Origin: an uncultured Kiritimatiellota bacterium
GTDB lineage: Bacteria > Verrucomicrobiota > Kiritimatiellia > RFP12 > UBA1067
DNA length: 23,776 nucleotides
Assembly (NCBI GenBank): GCA_934643865.1
Contig: CAKUCX010000054.1
Location: forward strand, 1-23,776
Reading direction: 5' to 3'
The notes under the pieces were generated by a model, which ran no database searches, was not told the DNA's origin, and saw only the letters and a program-made list of their open reading frames with translations. Positions within the stretch are counted from its first letter, which is position 1. Every line of letters begins with the position of its first letter. Made by a program: the position numbers and the translations under genes. Of this stretch, positions 1 through 8,802 are shown piece after piece.

Positions 1-30
1 GGCGACGCATTGTCAAAAGTCAGGCAGAAC

Positions 31-70
31 TGGTACGTTTACTTTCGCGATGGTGCGTTTACTTTCGCGC
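31..70. repeat. 20-bp tandem repeat, two copies
   Basis: Positions 31-50 and 51-70 are two adjacent 20-bp copies that differ only at the fifth and last bases. The shared core is CGTTTACTTTCGCG. The purpose is not visible. It could be a pair of protein-binding sites or the edge of an array that starts left of the window. It is more AT-rich than most of the window. Confidence 0.8.
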
Positions 71-347
71 GCAACGCTCTAGGTTAACGCTTCGTTCATT
101 CACCTGTTCTCCTTCTCCCGTCATTTCAGATGCTCGACGCGCGGCTGGCGAAGACGGCAGACGTGCAATCGGCATTTTACAGAGACGCGCAGGATCACGT
201 TCATGCCAGGAACAGAAGGAAGCGTCCCTCCATGAGCCGAAGGGCGAGCCAAGCGGCTTCTGTTCGATCCCCGTCGAGAAGCAGGGCGTGAACCTTGATC
301 GGGCGTGCACCGTTATCTCTTGCACAAGAACGGAGCGGACATACGAT
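71..347. other. No intact gene; possibly degenerate coding DNA
   Basis: No convincing intact gene is visible on either strand. Two short plus-strand stretches look loosely coding: one from the ATG at 130, and one in another frame from about 205 running into the ATG at 348. They are joined only by a frame change and match nothing I recognise. Base composition is less GC-biased than in the genes to the right. Decayed coding sequence is a reasonable guess, no more. Confidence 0.35.
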
Positions 348-682
348 ATGAAAAGAAAGCTGGCTGTCGGTTGGTTTGACAACGAATCCTTTGTCGGTTC
401 GTGTGCAGATCATGCTTCACGGATCAAGGAGGTCTTCTTTGCGTGGCCGGGCGTGACCGCCAGTCGTCCGATGGACGACTGGACGCCTGCGCGGCGTTCT
501 CAGATTGTCTCGGATCTCCGCTGGTCGCTTCGCCGCTTTGGCCCGAGGTCCGCGACTGCCGAGAAGCCGACAACTGCACGAACTGCGGGAAGTGCTCCGC
601 CCTGCTGAAGTCCTGCGCCCGCGAGAGGAACGACACCGCAGCGGGCATGACGACGGAATTCGTGCGATTCTTCAAGGGATGA
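348..682 (+). pseudogene. Internally deleted remnant of an uncharacterised (possibly U32-peptidase-like) protein
   Basis: An ATG at 348 opens a coding-like segment (MKRKLAVGWFDNESF, then EVFFAWPGV and SDLRW) that loses coherence near 525. A second frame picks up at about 536 with LWPEVRDC and a cysteine cluster of the form DC-x5-C-x2-C-x2-C, then runs to a TGA at 680-682. Both ends look like genuine protein ends, but they are in different frames and total only about 105 codons. The simplest reading is one gene that lost its middle in an out-of-frame deletion. From memory the N-terminal segment resembles U32-peptidase-like proteins of Kiritimatiellae and Lentisphaerae, and the C-terminal cysteines would suit a metal or Fe-S site. 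The family call is tentative. There is no good ribosome binding site: a GGAG lies 12 nt from the ATG. Confidence 0.5.
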
Positions 683-762
683 CGCCTGACGGCAAAGGGA
701 CGGCTTCTGTGGCGGCGGCAGGAAACCTCTCTCGCCGCCTCCACCCCGAGAGGGCCCGCTTT

Positions 763-771
763 TGGTATAAT
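763..771 (+). promoter_or_regulatory. Extended -10 promoter of the C10 protease gene
   Basis: TGGTATAAT is a perfect -10 hexamer (766-771) with the extended TGn element just before it. No good -35 is visible at the expected distance, which is common for extended -10 promoters. The predicted transcript start near 778 gives a leader of about 28 nt carrying GGAGA (794-798), 7 nt before the ATG at 806. Confidence 0.6.
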
Positions 772-805
772 TCGCCCTTGAACACATCTCAGTGGAGACC
801 CAACG

Positions 806-3800
806 ATGAAACGCCTCGCCCTCGCGGCCCTGACGCTTGTCGCCGTCGCCGCACCCGCCGCGCCCGTCGGCGAAACGGCCGCCCGCACGGCGGCAAGGAA
901 CTTCCTCTCCTCCGACGACGTCGGCGCGCGCCTCCTCTTCGGGCACACGTTCGACGCCCTGGAACGTCGCGGTGCGCTCTGGGTCGCGCGCCTGAAGCCC
1001 GCCGGCTACATCGTCCTCTCCGGCGACGACGCGGCCGAGCCGGTCGTCGCCTTCTCGCGCACCGCCTACGCCGAACCTCCGAGCGACTCGCCCTTCGCCG
1101 CCCTTCTCGCGACCGCGGACACCAACGTCCTCGCCGCCGTCGCGGCCGACGCCGTGCGCCCCCTCGCGGGCCTGCGGACGCCCGCCCTCGCCGCCGCCCC
1201 GGCCGAGGGCCGCCGCGCGGCGAAGTGGGCGACGCTTCTCGGCCGAACAGGCGCCGCGCGCGCCCGCACCGCGCGCGCCTGGGTCGATCCCTCGACGCTG
1301 ACCGTCGAGGTCGCGCCGTTCCTGACGACGACGTGGAACCAGGTGCAGCCTTACAACGACTTCGTGCCGATCAACCGGGAGGCGTCGCCGGCCACCTCCT
1401 ACCGACAGCGCTACCCCTGCGGCTGCGTCGCGACGGCCTACGCGCAGATGCTCGCCTACTGGCAGTGGCCCGCGCGCATGGACGCCTCCTTCACCTGCGA
1501 CCACGCCGTCTACAATACCAACGACACGGCAAGGACCTTCCGCGTCCGCTTCGACGCCCACGCGCCGTTCGACTGGGCGCAGCTGCGCGACGCCTATGCG
1601 GAAGGGTCGCCCTACCTCGGCTGGGACCTGCGCGGGCGAGTGAACGAGTCGCTCCGCTTCACGCCCGCGCGGCTCGTCATGCTCTCGGCCGTCCTCTCGA
1701 AGATGTTCTACGCGGGCGGCGGCTCGGGCGCGAACATGCAGAACACGGTCAACGCGAACCCGTGGTACGTGCAGACGAACGCGGTCGTGCGCACGGTGCT
1801 CGGCGACGCGGCGTTCTTCGGCCTCGTCCGCGACGACCTCCGGCGCGGCATCCCCGTCGGCGTGACCGTGCCGGGGCATCAGGTCGTCGCGCACGGCTGG
1901 GCCGAAGGCGCGGACGCGACGCGCTACGTCTACCTGAACTACGGCTGGGGCGCCTACAACGACGGCTACTTCAACGTCTCCGAAACGGACGCGGAGACGA
2001 CGGCAAAGGGCTACATCGACTCCGCGCTGCTCGGCCACACGCCGATCCGGACGGCGCAGCTCGACGCGCTGCCCGCCGTCTGCGACGGCCCCGTCGCGCT
2101 CGCGTGGCACGTGCCGCCGCGCCTCGCCGATGCGTTCACGGGCTACGACGTCCTCGTCCGCCGTCGCCTCGACACGCCCGCCGACGCCGTGGAGGACTTC
2201 TCGTCGCACGCGACGGCCACCGACGCGCCGTCCGGCATCTTCGTCGCGCAGACGTGGTGCCCGGGTGCGACGGCGCCCTTCCTGCGCGTGAAGCCGCTTG
2301 CGTCGGGCACGTTCGACCTCATGGAGGAGAGGACGCTCACCGCGCGCTCCATCCTCTCCTACCGCGTGCGCGCGGATCGCGCCCACGGCCTCTCCGTGCG
2401 CGTGCAGGCGCGCTTCGACGGCGGCGAGTGGGAGGATCTTGACGCGCCGTCGATCGGGGACGGCGCGTCAGATCTCGGCTGGACGACGCGGACGGCCTAT
2501 CTCGGCGACCGAGGCGGCCGCACGGTCCGCCTGCGCCTCGCCGTCTCGACCGACGGCCACTACATCTTCGGCACGGACACGAAAATTGGCGTGCAGATCG
2601 ACGACGTCACCCTCACGGACGTCCTCGGCTTCGAGGAGACAGCCGTCGCCTGCGGGGCGGAGGCGCGCAGCGTGACGCTTGACGACCTCGTTCCGGGAGC
2701 GGTCTATGCGTTCGCCGTGCGTCCGCGCGGCGAGGGGACGGCCACGAGCGCGTCCGTCCAGACGCGCCTTGCGGGCGTTGGACGCGACCCCGCGCCGGGT
2801 GCGCTCGCCTACGAGATTGTGGACCGCGCCTTCACGGCGGGAGATGCGGACTGGCAGGTGGCGACGCAATCGTACAACGAGGGAAAGACCGTCGGCACGA
2901 CCGCCGTCCTCGGCGCGTTCGACGGCACGCTCGCCTACACGCCCGAATTCGTCCCGACGGCGGAGAGCCGCTTCACCTTCGGCTGGACGGCCAAGGGGGC
3001 CTACTCGTCCGCCTCGGACGTCCTCACCGTCATCTTCACGACGGCCACGGGCGAGACGGACACGCTCTGGGCCGTCACGAACCGCGCGGAGCAGGCGACG
3101 CTCCAGAACGTGTCCATCCCGCTCGCCGCCGTCGCCGGAACGCGCGGCACGCTGCGGCTCGTCTTCAGCCACACCGGCTCAAGCTACGCCTACGCGGGCT
3201 ACGGCGCGACCATCCGCGACGCAGCGCTGACGGCGATCTCCTTCCCCGTCCTGCCCGAATCGGTCGCCTGGACGGAAACCGCGCAGACGGCGCGGCCCCT
3301 GCCCGAGATCCGCGCCGTGACGTCCCTCGCGGAGACGTCGCCCGCCGTGCAGGAGGGCTTCTACCGCGAATGCGCGCGCGGCGACAACGTCTTCTTCGTG
3401 ACCTGCTCGGAGGACGTGACGCGCCTTGAGGCGCGCCCGAGCCACCTCTCGCTCGTCCCGGACGAGGCCGTGGCGGTCTTCGCGCTCGGCGGCGGACGCT
3501 TCGCGGTGACGGTGGACGGCAGCGGCATCGCCGATGGCGACGACCGCTCGCGCATGATCCTCACGCTCGTCGCCGCAAACGGCGCGGGCCCTGCGGCCTA
3601 CAAGGACCTTTCGCTGCGCTTCGCGTCCGAGACGGCCCCGGAGACCTACCCGGCGGAGAAGGCCACCGCGACGCCCGTGCCCGTGCCGCACCGCTGGCTC
3701 GTCGCGAAGGGCCTCGTCGCCGAAGGGGCGTCGGACGCGGACATGGACGCGGCGGCGCGGGCCGACCCGGACGGCGACGGCCAACCGACCTACGCCGAAT

Positions 3801-4018
3801 ACCTCTGCGGCACGGACCCGACAGACGGCCGCGACTTCCTGCGGGCCTTCATCCACCTGGAGGGAGGCGAGCCGGTCATCTCGTGGAGCAAGACGAACGC
3901 CCTCGCGCGCTACACCGTCCTCGGCGTCACGAACCTGAACGAGCGGACGTGGACGGAGACGAACGCGGCCAACCGCACGGGGATGCGCTTCTTCCGCGTG
4001 CGCGCGCCGCCGCGCTAG
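806..4018 (+). CDS. Secreted C10-family (streptopain-like) cysteine protease with C-terminal beta domains
   Basis: 1070 residues. A signal peptide (residues 1 to about 19, MKRLALAALTLVAVAAPA) points to export. Residues about 20-165 look like the inhibitory propeptide of streptopain/SpeB relatives. The catalytic domain follows: PYN at 182-184, the nucleophile Cys207 in CGCVATAYAQ, His358 in PGHQVVAHGW, and the family-typical NYGWGAYNDGYF (Asn378, Trp381). Downstream are jelly-roll and Fn3-like regions, and a DPDGDG calcium-binding-type segment (about 987-1006) leading to an FFRVRAPPR terminus. Host-associated C10 enzymes cleave extracellular proteins; the substrate here is unknown. The start is fixed by GGAGA at 7-nt spacing and by the signal peptide. 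It stands alone on the plus strand, with its stop overlapping that of dnaE. Confidence 0.9.
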   Translation: MKRLALAALTLVAVAAPAAPVGETAARTAARNFLSSDDVGARLLFGHTFDALERRGALWVARLKPAGYIVLSGDDAAEPVVAFSRTAYAEPPSDSPFAALLATADTNVLAAVAADAVRPLAGLRTPALAAAPAEGRRAAKWATLLGRTGAARARTARAWVDPSTLTVEVAPFLTTTWNQVQPYNDFVPINREASPATSYRQRYPCGCVATAYAQMLAYWQWPARMDASFTCDHAVYNTNDTARTFRVRFDAHAPFDWAQLRDAYAEGSPYLGWDLRGRVNESLRFTPARLVMLSAVLSKMFYAGGGSGANMQNTVNANPWYVQTNAVVRTVLGDAAFFGLVRDDLRRGIPVGVTVPGHQVVAHGWAEGADATRYVYLNYGWGAYNDGYFNVSETDAETTAKGYIDSALLGHTPIRTAQLDALPAVCDGPVALAWHVPPRLADAFTGYDVLVRRRLDTPADAVEDFSSHATATDAPSGIFVAQTWCPGATAPFLRVKPLASGTFDLMEERTLTARSILSYRVRADRAHGLSVRVQARFDGGEWEDLDAPSIGDGASDLGWTTRTAYLGDRGGRTVRLRLAVSTDGHYIFGTDTKIGVQIDDVTLTDVLGFEETAVACGAEARSVTLDDLVPGAVYAFAVRPRGEGTATSASVQTRLAGVGRDPAPGALAYEIVDRAFTAGDADWQVATQSYNEGKTVGTTAVLGAFDGTLAYTPEFVPTAESRFTFGWTAKGAYSSASDVLTVIFTTATGETDTLWAVTNRAEQATLQNVSIPLAAVAGTRGTLRLVFSHTGSSYAYAGYGATIRDAALTAISFPVLPESVAWTETAQTARPLPEIRAVTSLAETSPAVQEGFYRECARGDNVFFVTCSEDVTRLEARPSHLSLVPDEAVAVFALGGGRFAVTVDGSGIADGDDRSRMILTLVAANGAGPAAYKDLSLRFASETAPETYPAEKATATPVPVPHRWLVAKGLVAEGASDADMDAAARADPDGDGQPTYAEYLCGTDPTDGRDFLRAFIHLEGGEPVISWSKTNALARYTVLGVTNLNERTWTETNAANRTGMRFFRVRAPPR

Positions 4019-7000
4019 GCGCGGCGGCGCTCCCAGGGCTTCGGCTCGGGCGGTTCGAGGAAGATGTCCTTCACCGTCGCGAGCGCGTAGGGTTCGTTCT
4101 TCTGGAGGCGGTTGAGCGCGGTCAGGAATTCAGGCGTGAGCTCCACGCCCTCCACGCCGCTCTCGATCTCCGCGCGCGCGCCGTTCGCCCAGACGAGGTC
4201 GATGACGACCTTCACCTTGCCGGGCCACGTGGCGGCGAGCCCCTTGAGCGCGGCGCCCTTCTTCAGGAGGTCGGGGTCGTCGTAGTTCATCGTGACGTGG
4301 AGGGCCTGCGAGAAGCGGCGGAGGCCGTCCGAGAGACGGTAGACCTCGCGCGCGATGAACTGGATCTCGGGCGTCTCCTCGTGCGTGTCGCGGTCGGTGC
4401 GGTGCGAAAGCTCGCCGCAGACGAGCACCGGCTGGTCCACCTCGCCCGGCAGCCACTCCTTGTACTTCGCGAACGTCTTCGCGAAGCAGAGGGCCTCCAT
4501 CTCCGTGTCGCCGCCGTCGTCGAGGAGAAGGACCGCCCACGGCTCCGGCGGCAGCATGACGACGTTCCCAAAGGCGTCCTTCACGTCCTTGCCCCTCTCG
4601 CGCTTCGGCTTCGGCCTGCCCATGCGCACCGTGCAGGCCTTGAGCATCCCCGCGAGGCGCACGGGCTGGCGGAGTGGACGTTCCGCGTTCACTTCGAGCA
4701 TCATCGGAATCTCCGGCGGCGACGCGGGCGAAAAGGTCGAGAGCGACCCGAGCACCTTCCCGTAGGCGCCGAGCGGGTGTCCCGTCAGGTAGATGCCGCA
4801 GAGGTCGCGCTCGTCCTTGAAGCCCTGCGCCTGCGGCCAGCGCGGGCAGTCCGCGAGCGCGGCGTCGCTTTCGTCCTCGCCCGGCGCGAGCATCCCGAAC
4901 ATGTCCATCTGCCCGCTCGCGCGCTCTCTTCCGCGCGCCACCGCGCGCCGGAGCGCGAACTCGACGTTGTTGAAGTAGCGCGCGCGGTGGAAGCCGGGCG
5001 CGGCGGCGGCGAGCGAGTCGAACGCGCCGCATCTGATGAGGTTTTCGAGGACGCGCTTGTTGACGACGGCCGCCCCCGCGAGGCGCGTACAGAAGTCCAT
5101 CAGCCCCTTGTAGGGGCCGTTCTTCTCGCGCTCGGCGACGATCGCCTCCGCCGCCGCCTCGCCCACGCCCTTCACGCCCGCGAGGCCGTAGACGATCGCA
5201 TGCTCGCCCTCGACGGGGGAGAAGCGCGCGTAGGCCCTGTTGACGTCGGGCGGCTTCACTTCGAGGCCCATCGCGTCCGCCTCCGCCACGAAGCCGGGCA
5301 GCTTGTCGAAGTTGCCGATTTCGGAGGAGATCTGCGCGCACATGAACTCGGCCGGGAAGTGGGCCTTCATGTAGCCGGTCTGGTAGGCGACCCAGGCGTA
5401 GCACACGGCGTGCGACTTGTTGAAGGCGTAGGAGGCGAACGCCTTCCAGTCGTCCCAGATCTTGTCGATGAGCGCGCGCGCCTTCTTCTCGTCCTTCCAC
5501 TCGCCGATGCGGAACGCCGGGTTCGCGAGGCAGCCGTCCACGAACTTGACCTTCAGCTCCTCCATCACGGCGAGCTGCTTCTTGCCCATCGCCTTGCGCA
5601 GCTTGTCGGACATGCCGCGCGTGAAGCCCCCCAGGAGGCGCGAGAGCAGCATCACCTGCTCCTGGTAGACCGTCACGCCGTACGTGTCCTTCAGGTACTT
5701 CTCCATCAGCGGATGGTCGTACTTGATCGGCTCGCGCCCCTGCTTGCGCGCGATGAACGTGGGGATGTAGGCGAGCGGGCCCGGGCGGTAGAGGGCGTTC
5801 ATCGCGACGAGGTCGGGCAGGCGCTCGGGCTGGAGCTCCATCAGGTACTTCTTCATCCCGTCCGACTCGAACTGGAAGAGGCCCGTCGTCTCGCCGCGCC
5901 CGAAGAGTTTGTACGTCTCCGCGTCGTCGTCGGGGATGTCGTCGGGGTTGAGGTCCACGCCCCGGAACTTCTTGATGAGCGCCACGCACTCCTTCTCGAC
6001 CGTGAGCGTCTTGAGGCCGAGGAAGTCCATCTTCAGGAGGCCGACCGGCTCCACGAAGTGGCCGTCGTACTGCGTGCAGAGCAGCGACTCCTCGGGCGTG
6101 GGCATCACGGGCAGCGTGTCCATGAGCGGGTCGCGCGAGATGAGGATGCCGCAGGCGTGGATGCCGGGCTGGCGGATACAGCCTTCGAGGCGCGCCGCGT
6201 AGTCCATCAGCTCCTTGATCGTGTGGACGTGGTTCGCGGAGTCGGTGAACGTCGTCTCGTCCTTGAAGGCCGCCACGAGGTCGGGCGAGTAGTCCTTGTT
6301 CGGCTCGCCGTGCTTGTCCGTCGCGCTCATCGCCGCCTTGAAGGTGATCTTGGGCGTGTCGGGCACGTAGGAGGCGAGCTTGTTCGTGTCGGCGAGCGGA
6401 TACTCCATCGCGCGCCCCACGTCCTTGATTGCGCTCTTCGCGGCCATCTGACCGAACGTGACGATGTGCGCCACGTGGTCCTGTCCATACTTCTGCGTGA
6501 CGTATTCGAGCACGCGCCCGCGCCCCGCGTCGTCGAAGTCCACGTCGATATCCGGCATGGAAATGCGGTCGGGGTTCAGGAAGCGCTCGAACAGGAGGTC
6601 GTACTTGATGGGGTCGACGTTCGTGATGCCGATCGCGTAGGCGAGGGCCGAGCCGGCGGCGGAGCCGCGCCCCGGCCCCACCCACACGCCCATCTCGCGG
6701 GCGGCGGCGATGTAGTCGTGGACGATGAGGAAGTAGCCGGGAAAGCCCATCGTGCGCACCGTGTCGAGTTCGAACTGGACGCGCTCGGAGACCTCCTTCG
6801 GGATCGGGTCCCCCCAGCGCCGCTTCACGCCCTCCCACACGAGCGCGGCGAGGTAGTCGGCCTCGAACTTGATGCGCAGCACCTTGTCGTAGCCGCCCAG
6901 GCGCTCGAAGTTGTTGGGCTTGTCGGCCGTGTCGAACTCCCGGCGCAGGGCCGCCTCGTCGTACGTCCGGGCGTAGGCCTCCTCCGTGCCGAACGAAGCC

Positions 7001-7929
7001 GGGATCGGGAACTTCGGCATGATGGGGTCCGCGTCGAGCTGGTACGCCTCCACCTTCTCGGCGAGCGCGACGGTGTTCGCGAGGAATTCGGGATGCTCGG
7101 GGAAGAGCGCGGCCATCGCGTCGCCGTCCTTGAACCACTCCTCGCCCGTGTAGATCATGCGCGAGTCGTCGGAGATCTTCTTCTGCGTGGAGAGGCAGAG
7201 GAGGAGGTCGTGGGACGGATCGTCCGCCGCGTCGAGGAAGTGGACGTCGTTCGTCGCGATGACGGGGATGTCGAGCCGCTTCCCGATTTCGACCATCCCC
7301 TTCACCACCGCCACCTGGCGGGCGTAGAGCTTGCGGTGGTCGTCGATCGCGACGCCGGGGATGTTCGTCTTCACGGACTTGTGGAGCATCGCCTCCAGGT
7401 AGAAGTCGTCTCCGAAGAGGTCCTTGTACCACTTCGCCACCCTCTCCGCCTCGTCCAGGCGCCCGATGTCGATCGCGTGCGCCACCTCGCCCGCGATGCA
7501 CGCCGCCGAGCAGATGATCCCCTCGTGGTGCTTCTCCAGGAGCGTGTGGTCGATGCGCGCCGTGTGGTAGAAGCCGTTGATCCACGCCTCGGAGAGGAGG
7601 CGCACGAGGTTGTGGTAGCCCGTGAGGTTCTTCGCGAGCAGGATCAGGTGGCGCCGCTTCTCGTCCTTGTCGCGGCTGCGGTAGTCGCCGCTCGTCGTCA
7701 CGTAGGCTTCGCAGCCGAGGATCGGCTTGATCGGCGGCAGGTCGTCGTAGCCCTTCTGGGAGCGGCACGCGTCGTAGAACGCCTTGAGGGCGAAGAGGTT
7801 GCCGTGGTCGGTCACGGCAAGCGCCTTCATGCCCAGCGTGCGGGCGCGCTTCACGAGCGGCTTGATGGCGCACTGGCCGTCGAGAAGCGAATACGTGGTA
7901 TGGACGTGGAGGTGGACGAAGTCGTGCAT
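4015..7929 (-). CDS. dnaE: DNA polymerase III subunit alpha
   Basis: 1304 residues, the replicative polymerase catalytic subunit in the cytoplasm. The N-terminal PHP domain opens with HLHVHTTYSLLDG and keeps its putative metal ligands (HVH at 8-10, TDHGN, CEAYV, NDVHF). An active PHP site, as in Thermus DnaE, is therefore possible. Palm-domain aspartates are visible: PDIDVDFDD at 459-467 (Asp460, Asp462) and KMDFLGLKTLT (Asp635), corresponding to E. coli D401, D403 and D555. FNKSHAVCYAWV begins near 836, a helix-hairpin-helix (GLAGVKGVGEA) near 914, and an OB-like domain spans about 1085-1170. It is longer than E. coli DnaE (1160), mostly through PHP-side and C-terminal additions. It begins 9 nt after the SGNH hydrolase stop and lacks a clear ribosome binding site, so it may be translated by coupling. 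Confidence 0.96.
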   Translation of the reverse strand: MHDFVHLHVHTTYSLLDGQCAIKPLVKRARTLGMKALAVTDHGNLFALKAFYDACRSQKGYDDLPPIKPILGCEAYVTTSGDYRSRDKDEKRRHLILLAKNLTGYHNLVRLLSEAWINGFYHTARIDHTLLEKHHEGIICSAACIAGEVAHAIDIGRLDEAERVAKWYKDLFGDDFYLEAMLHKSVKTNIPGVAIDDHRKLYARQVAVVKGMVEIGKRLDIPVIATNDVHFLDAADDPSHDLLLCLSTQKKISDDSRMIYTGEEWFKDGDAMAALFPEHPEFLANTVALAEKVEAYQLDADPIMPKFPIPASFGTEEAYARTYDEAALRREFDTADKPNNFERLGGYDKVLRIKFEADYLAALVWEGVKRRWGDPIPKEVSERVQFELDTVRTMGFPGYFLIVHDYIAAAREMGVWVGPGRGSAAGSALAYAIGITNVDPIKYDLLFERFLNPDRISMPDIDVDFDDAGRGRVLEYVTQKYGQDHVAHIVTFGQMAAKSAIKDVGRAMEYPLADTNKLASYVPDTPKITFKAAMSATDKHGEPNKDYSPDLVAAFKDETTFTDSANHVHTIKELMDYAARLEGCIRQPGIHACGILISRDPLMDTLPVMPTPEESLLCTQYDGHFVEPVGLLKMDFLGLKTLTVEKECVALIKKFRGVDLNPDDIPDDDAETYKLFGRGETTGLFQFESDGMKKYLMELQPERLPDLVAMNALYRPGPLAYIPTFIARKQGREPIKYDHPLMEKYLKDTYGVTVYQEQVMLLSRLLGGFTRGMSDKLRKAMGKKQLAVMEELKVKFVDGCLANPAFRIGEWKDEKKARALIDKIWDDWKAFASYAFNKSHAVCYAWVAYQTGYMKAHFPAEFMCAQISSEIGNFDKLPGFVAEADAMGLEVKPPDVNRAYARFSPVEGEHAIVYGLAGVKGVGEAAAEAIVAEREKNGPYKGLMDFCTRLAGAAVVNKRVLENLIRCGAFDSLAAAAPGFHRARYFNNVEFALRRAVARGRERASGQMDMFGMLAPGEDESDAALADCPRWPQAQGFKDERDLCGIYLTGHPLGAYGKVLGSLSTFSPASPPEIPMMLEVNAERPLRQPVRLAGMLKACTVRMGRPKPKRERGKDVKDAFGNVVMLPPEPWAVLLLDDGGDTEMEALCFAKTFAKYKEWLPGEVDQPVLVCGELSHRTDRDTHEETPEIQFIAREVYRLSDGLRRFSQALHVTMNYDDPDLLKKGAALKGLAATWPGKVKVVIDLVWANGARAEIESGVEGVELTPEFLTALNRLQKNEPYALATVKDIFLEPPEPKPWERRRA

Positions 7930-7938
7930 GGTGCCGCT

Positions 7939-8679
7939 CTAGCGCCCGAACGCCCGCACACGGTCCGCCATCTTCTCCCAGAAGCGGTCCGCGATCAGCT
8001 GCATGCCGAGGTCGCCCGGATGGTTGTAGCGGCCATGCGCGTCCGCGCGGGAGCGGATGTCCTCCAGGTTCACGAACGTGCAGCCCCGCTTCCGCGCGAC
8101 GGCCTCCTTCTCGCCGTCGAGCTTCGGCCGCACGTAGAAGCCCTGGGACATCAGGACGAGCGCGCGCCGGTCGGGGTCGAGGTAGTCGAGGAAGGCTTCC
8201 AGCGCCGCGCCGAAGGTGCGGGCCGGGTCCATCTTCCCCGCGTCGTAGTCCTTCGGCACGTTCGCGCCGAAGAAGAGGACGATCACGTCCGGCTTGAACG
8301 CGCGCGCCCAGGCGAAGTTCTTCTCGCAGCTCCAGTCCGGCTTGAAGAACGACCGCTCGAACGAGCCCGCCACCTGGAGGAGGCAGCACTGCGCCTCGGG
8401 CTGCGCGGCGGCGATCCTCTTCTGGAGGAGATGCACATAGTCCTTGTCGCGCGCGCTCGCCGCCATGCCCCAGTTGTTCGTCCAGCCGATCTGCGGACGC
8501 GGCCCGTGCAGCGTGATCGAGTTCCCCACGAACAGGACGCGCGGCCCCTTCTTCGCCGCGTCGAACGCCGTCTGGTTCCGCGCGTTCTGTCCCAGCGCCG
8601 GCACCGGGTTCGCCTGGAAGTCGTTCGCCCCCGCCATCCCGGCCGCCACGGCCAAAGCCACCATCAGCATCTTCTTCAT
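7939..8679 (-). CDS. Secreted SGNH/GDSL-family hydrolase
   Basis: 246 residues with a signal peptide (MKKMLMVALAVAAGMAGA). Block I is FVGNSITLHG, where GNSI replaces the usual GDSI, giving Ser54 as nucleophile and Gly52 as oxyanion-hole residue. Block III is GANVPKD (from 138), and block V is NHPGDLGMQLIADRFW with His220. The Asp normally three residues before that His is Arg217, so the charge-relay acid is unclear. The family includes carbohydrate and lipid esterases; a deacetylase acting on polysaccharide is plausible but unproven. GAGGAG sits 6 nt before the ATG, and an extended -10 lies upstream at 8729-8737. The gene leads directly into dnaE. Confidence 0.88.
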   Translation of the reverse strand: MKKMLMVALAVAAGMAGANDFQANPVPALGQNARNQTAFDAAKKGPRVLFVGNSITLHGPRPQIGWTNNWGMAASARDKDYVHLLQKRIAAAQPEAQCCLLQVAGSFERSFFKPDWSCEKNFAWARAFKPDVIVLFFGANVPKDYDAGKMDPARTFGAALEAFLDYLDPDRRALVLMSQGFYVRPKLDGEKEAVARKRGCTFVNLEDIRSRADAHGRYNHPGDLGMQLIADRFWEKMADRVRAFGR

Positions 8680-8728
8680 TTCAGCTCCTCGGAACTCGAC
8701 ATCCTGACCTTTCCAACAAGATGCGCAC

Positions 8729-8737
8729 AGTATACCA
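8729..8737 (-). promoter_or_regulatory. Extended -10 promoter of the SGNH hydrolase-dnaE pair
   Basis: On the minus strand the sequence reads TGTGGTATACTGTGC, with TATACT at 8734-8729 and the TGG extension just before it. No -35 is recognisable. The predicted start near 8722 gives a leader of about 43 nt. The gap between the M64 stop (8803) and this gene also holds a GGGCC...GGCCC hairpin (8753-8768), which could end the M64 transcript but has no T tract. Confidence 0.55.
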
Positions 8738-8802
8738 CATTCGCCTCCGCATGGGCCGCAACAGGCCCGGCGGAGTTTGCTTGGCGCCGATGTTCCGGCG
8801 CG

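Noticed and set aside
730..760. Terminator for the deleted gene (CTCTCG...CGAGAG)
   Set aside because: Only a 6-bp stem with a 12-nt loop in GC-rich DNA, and the following T run belongs to the promoter.
500..2442. Long frames on both strands overlapping the C10 protease
   Set aside because: Arg-rich out-of-frame readings of the protease gene without recognisable motifs.
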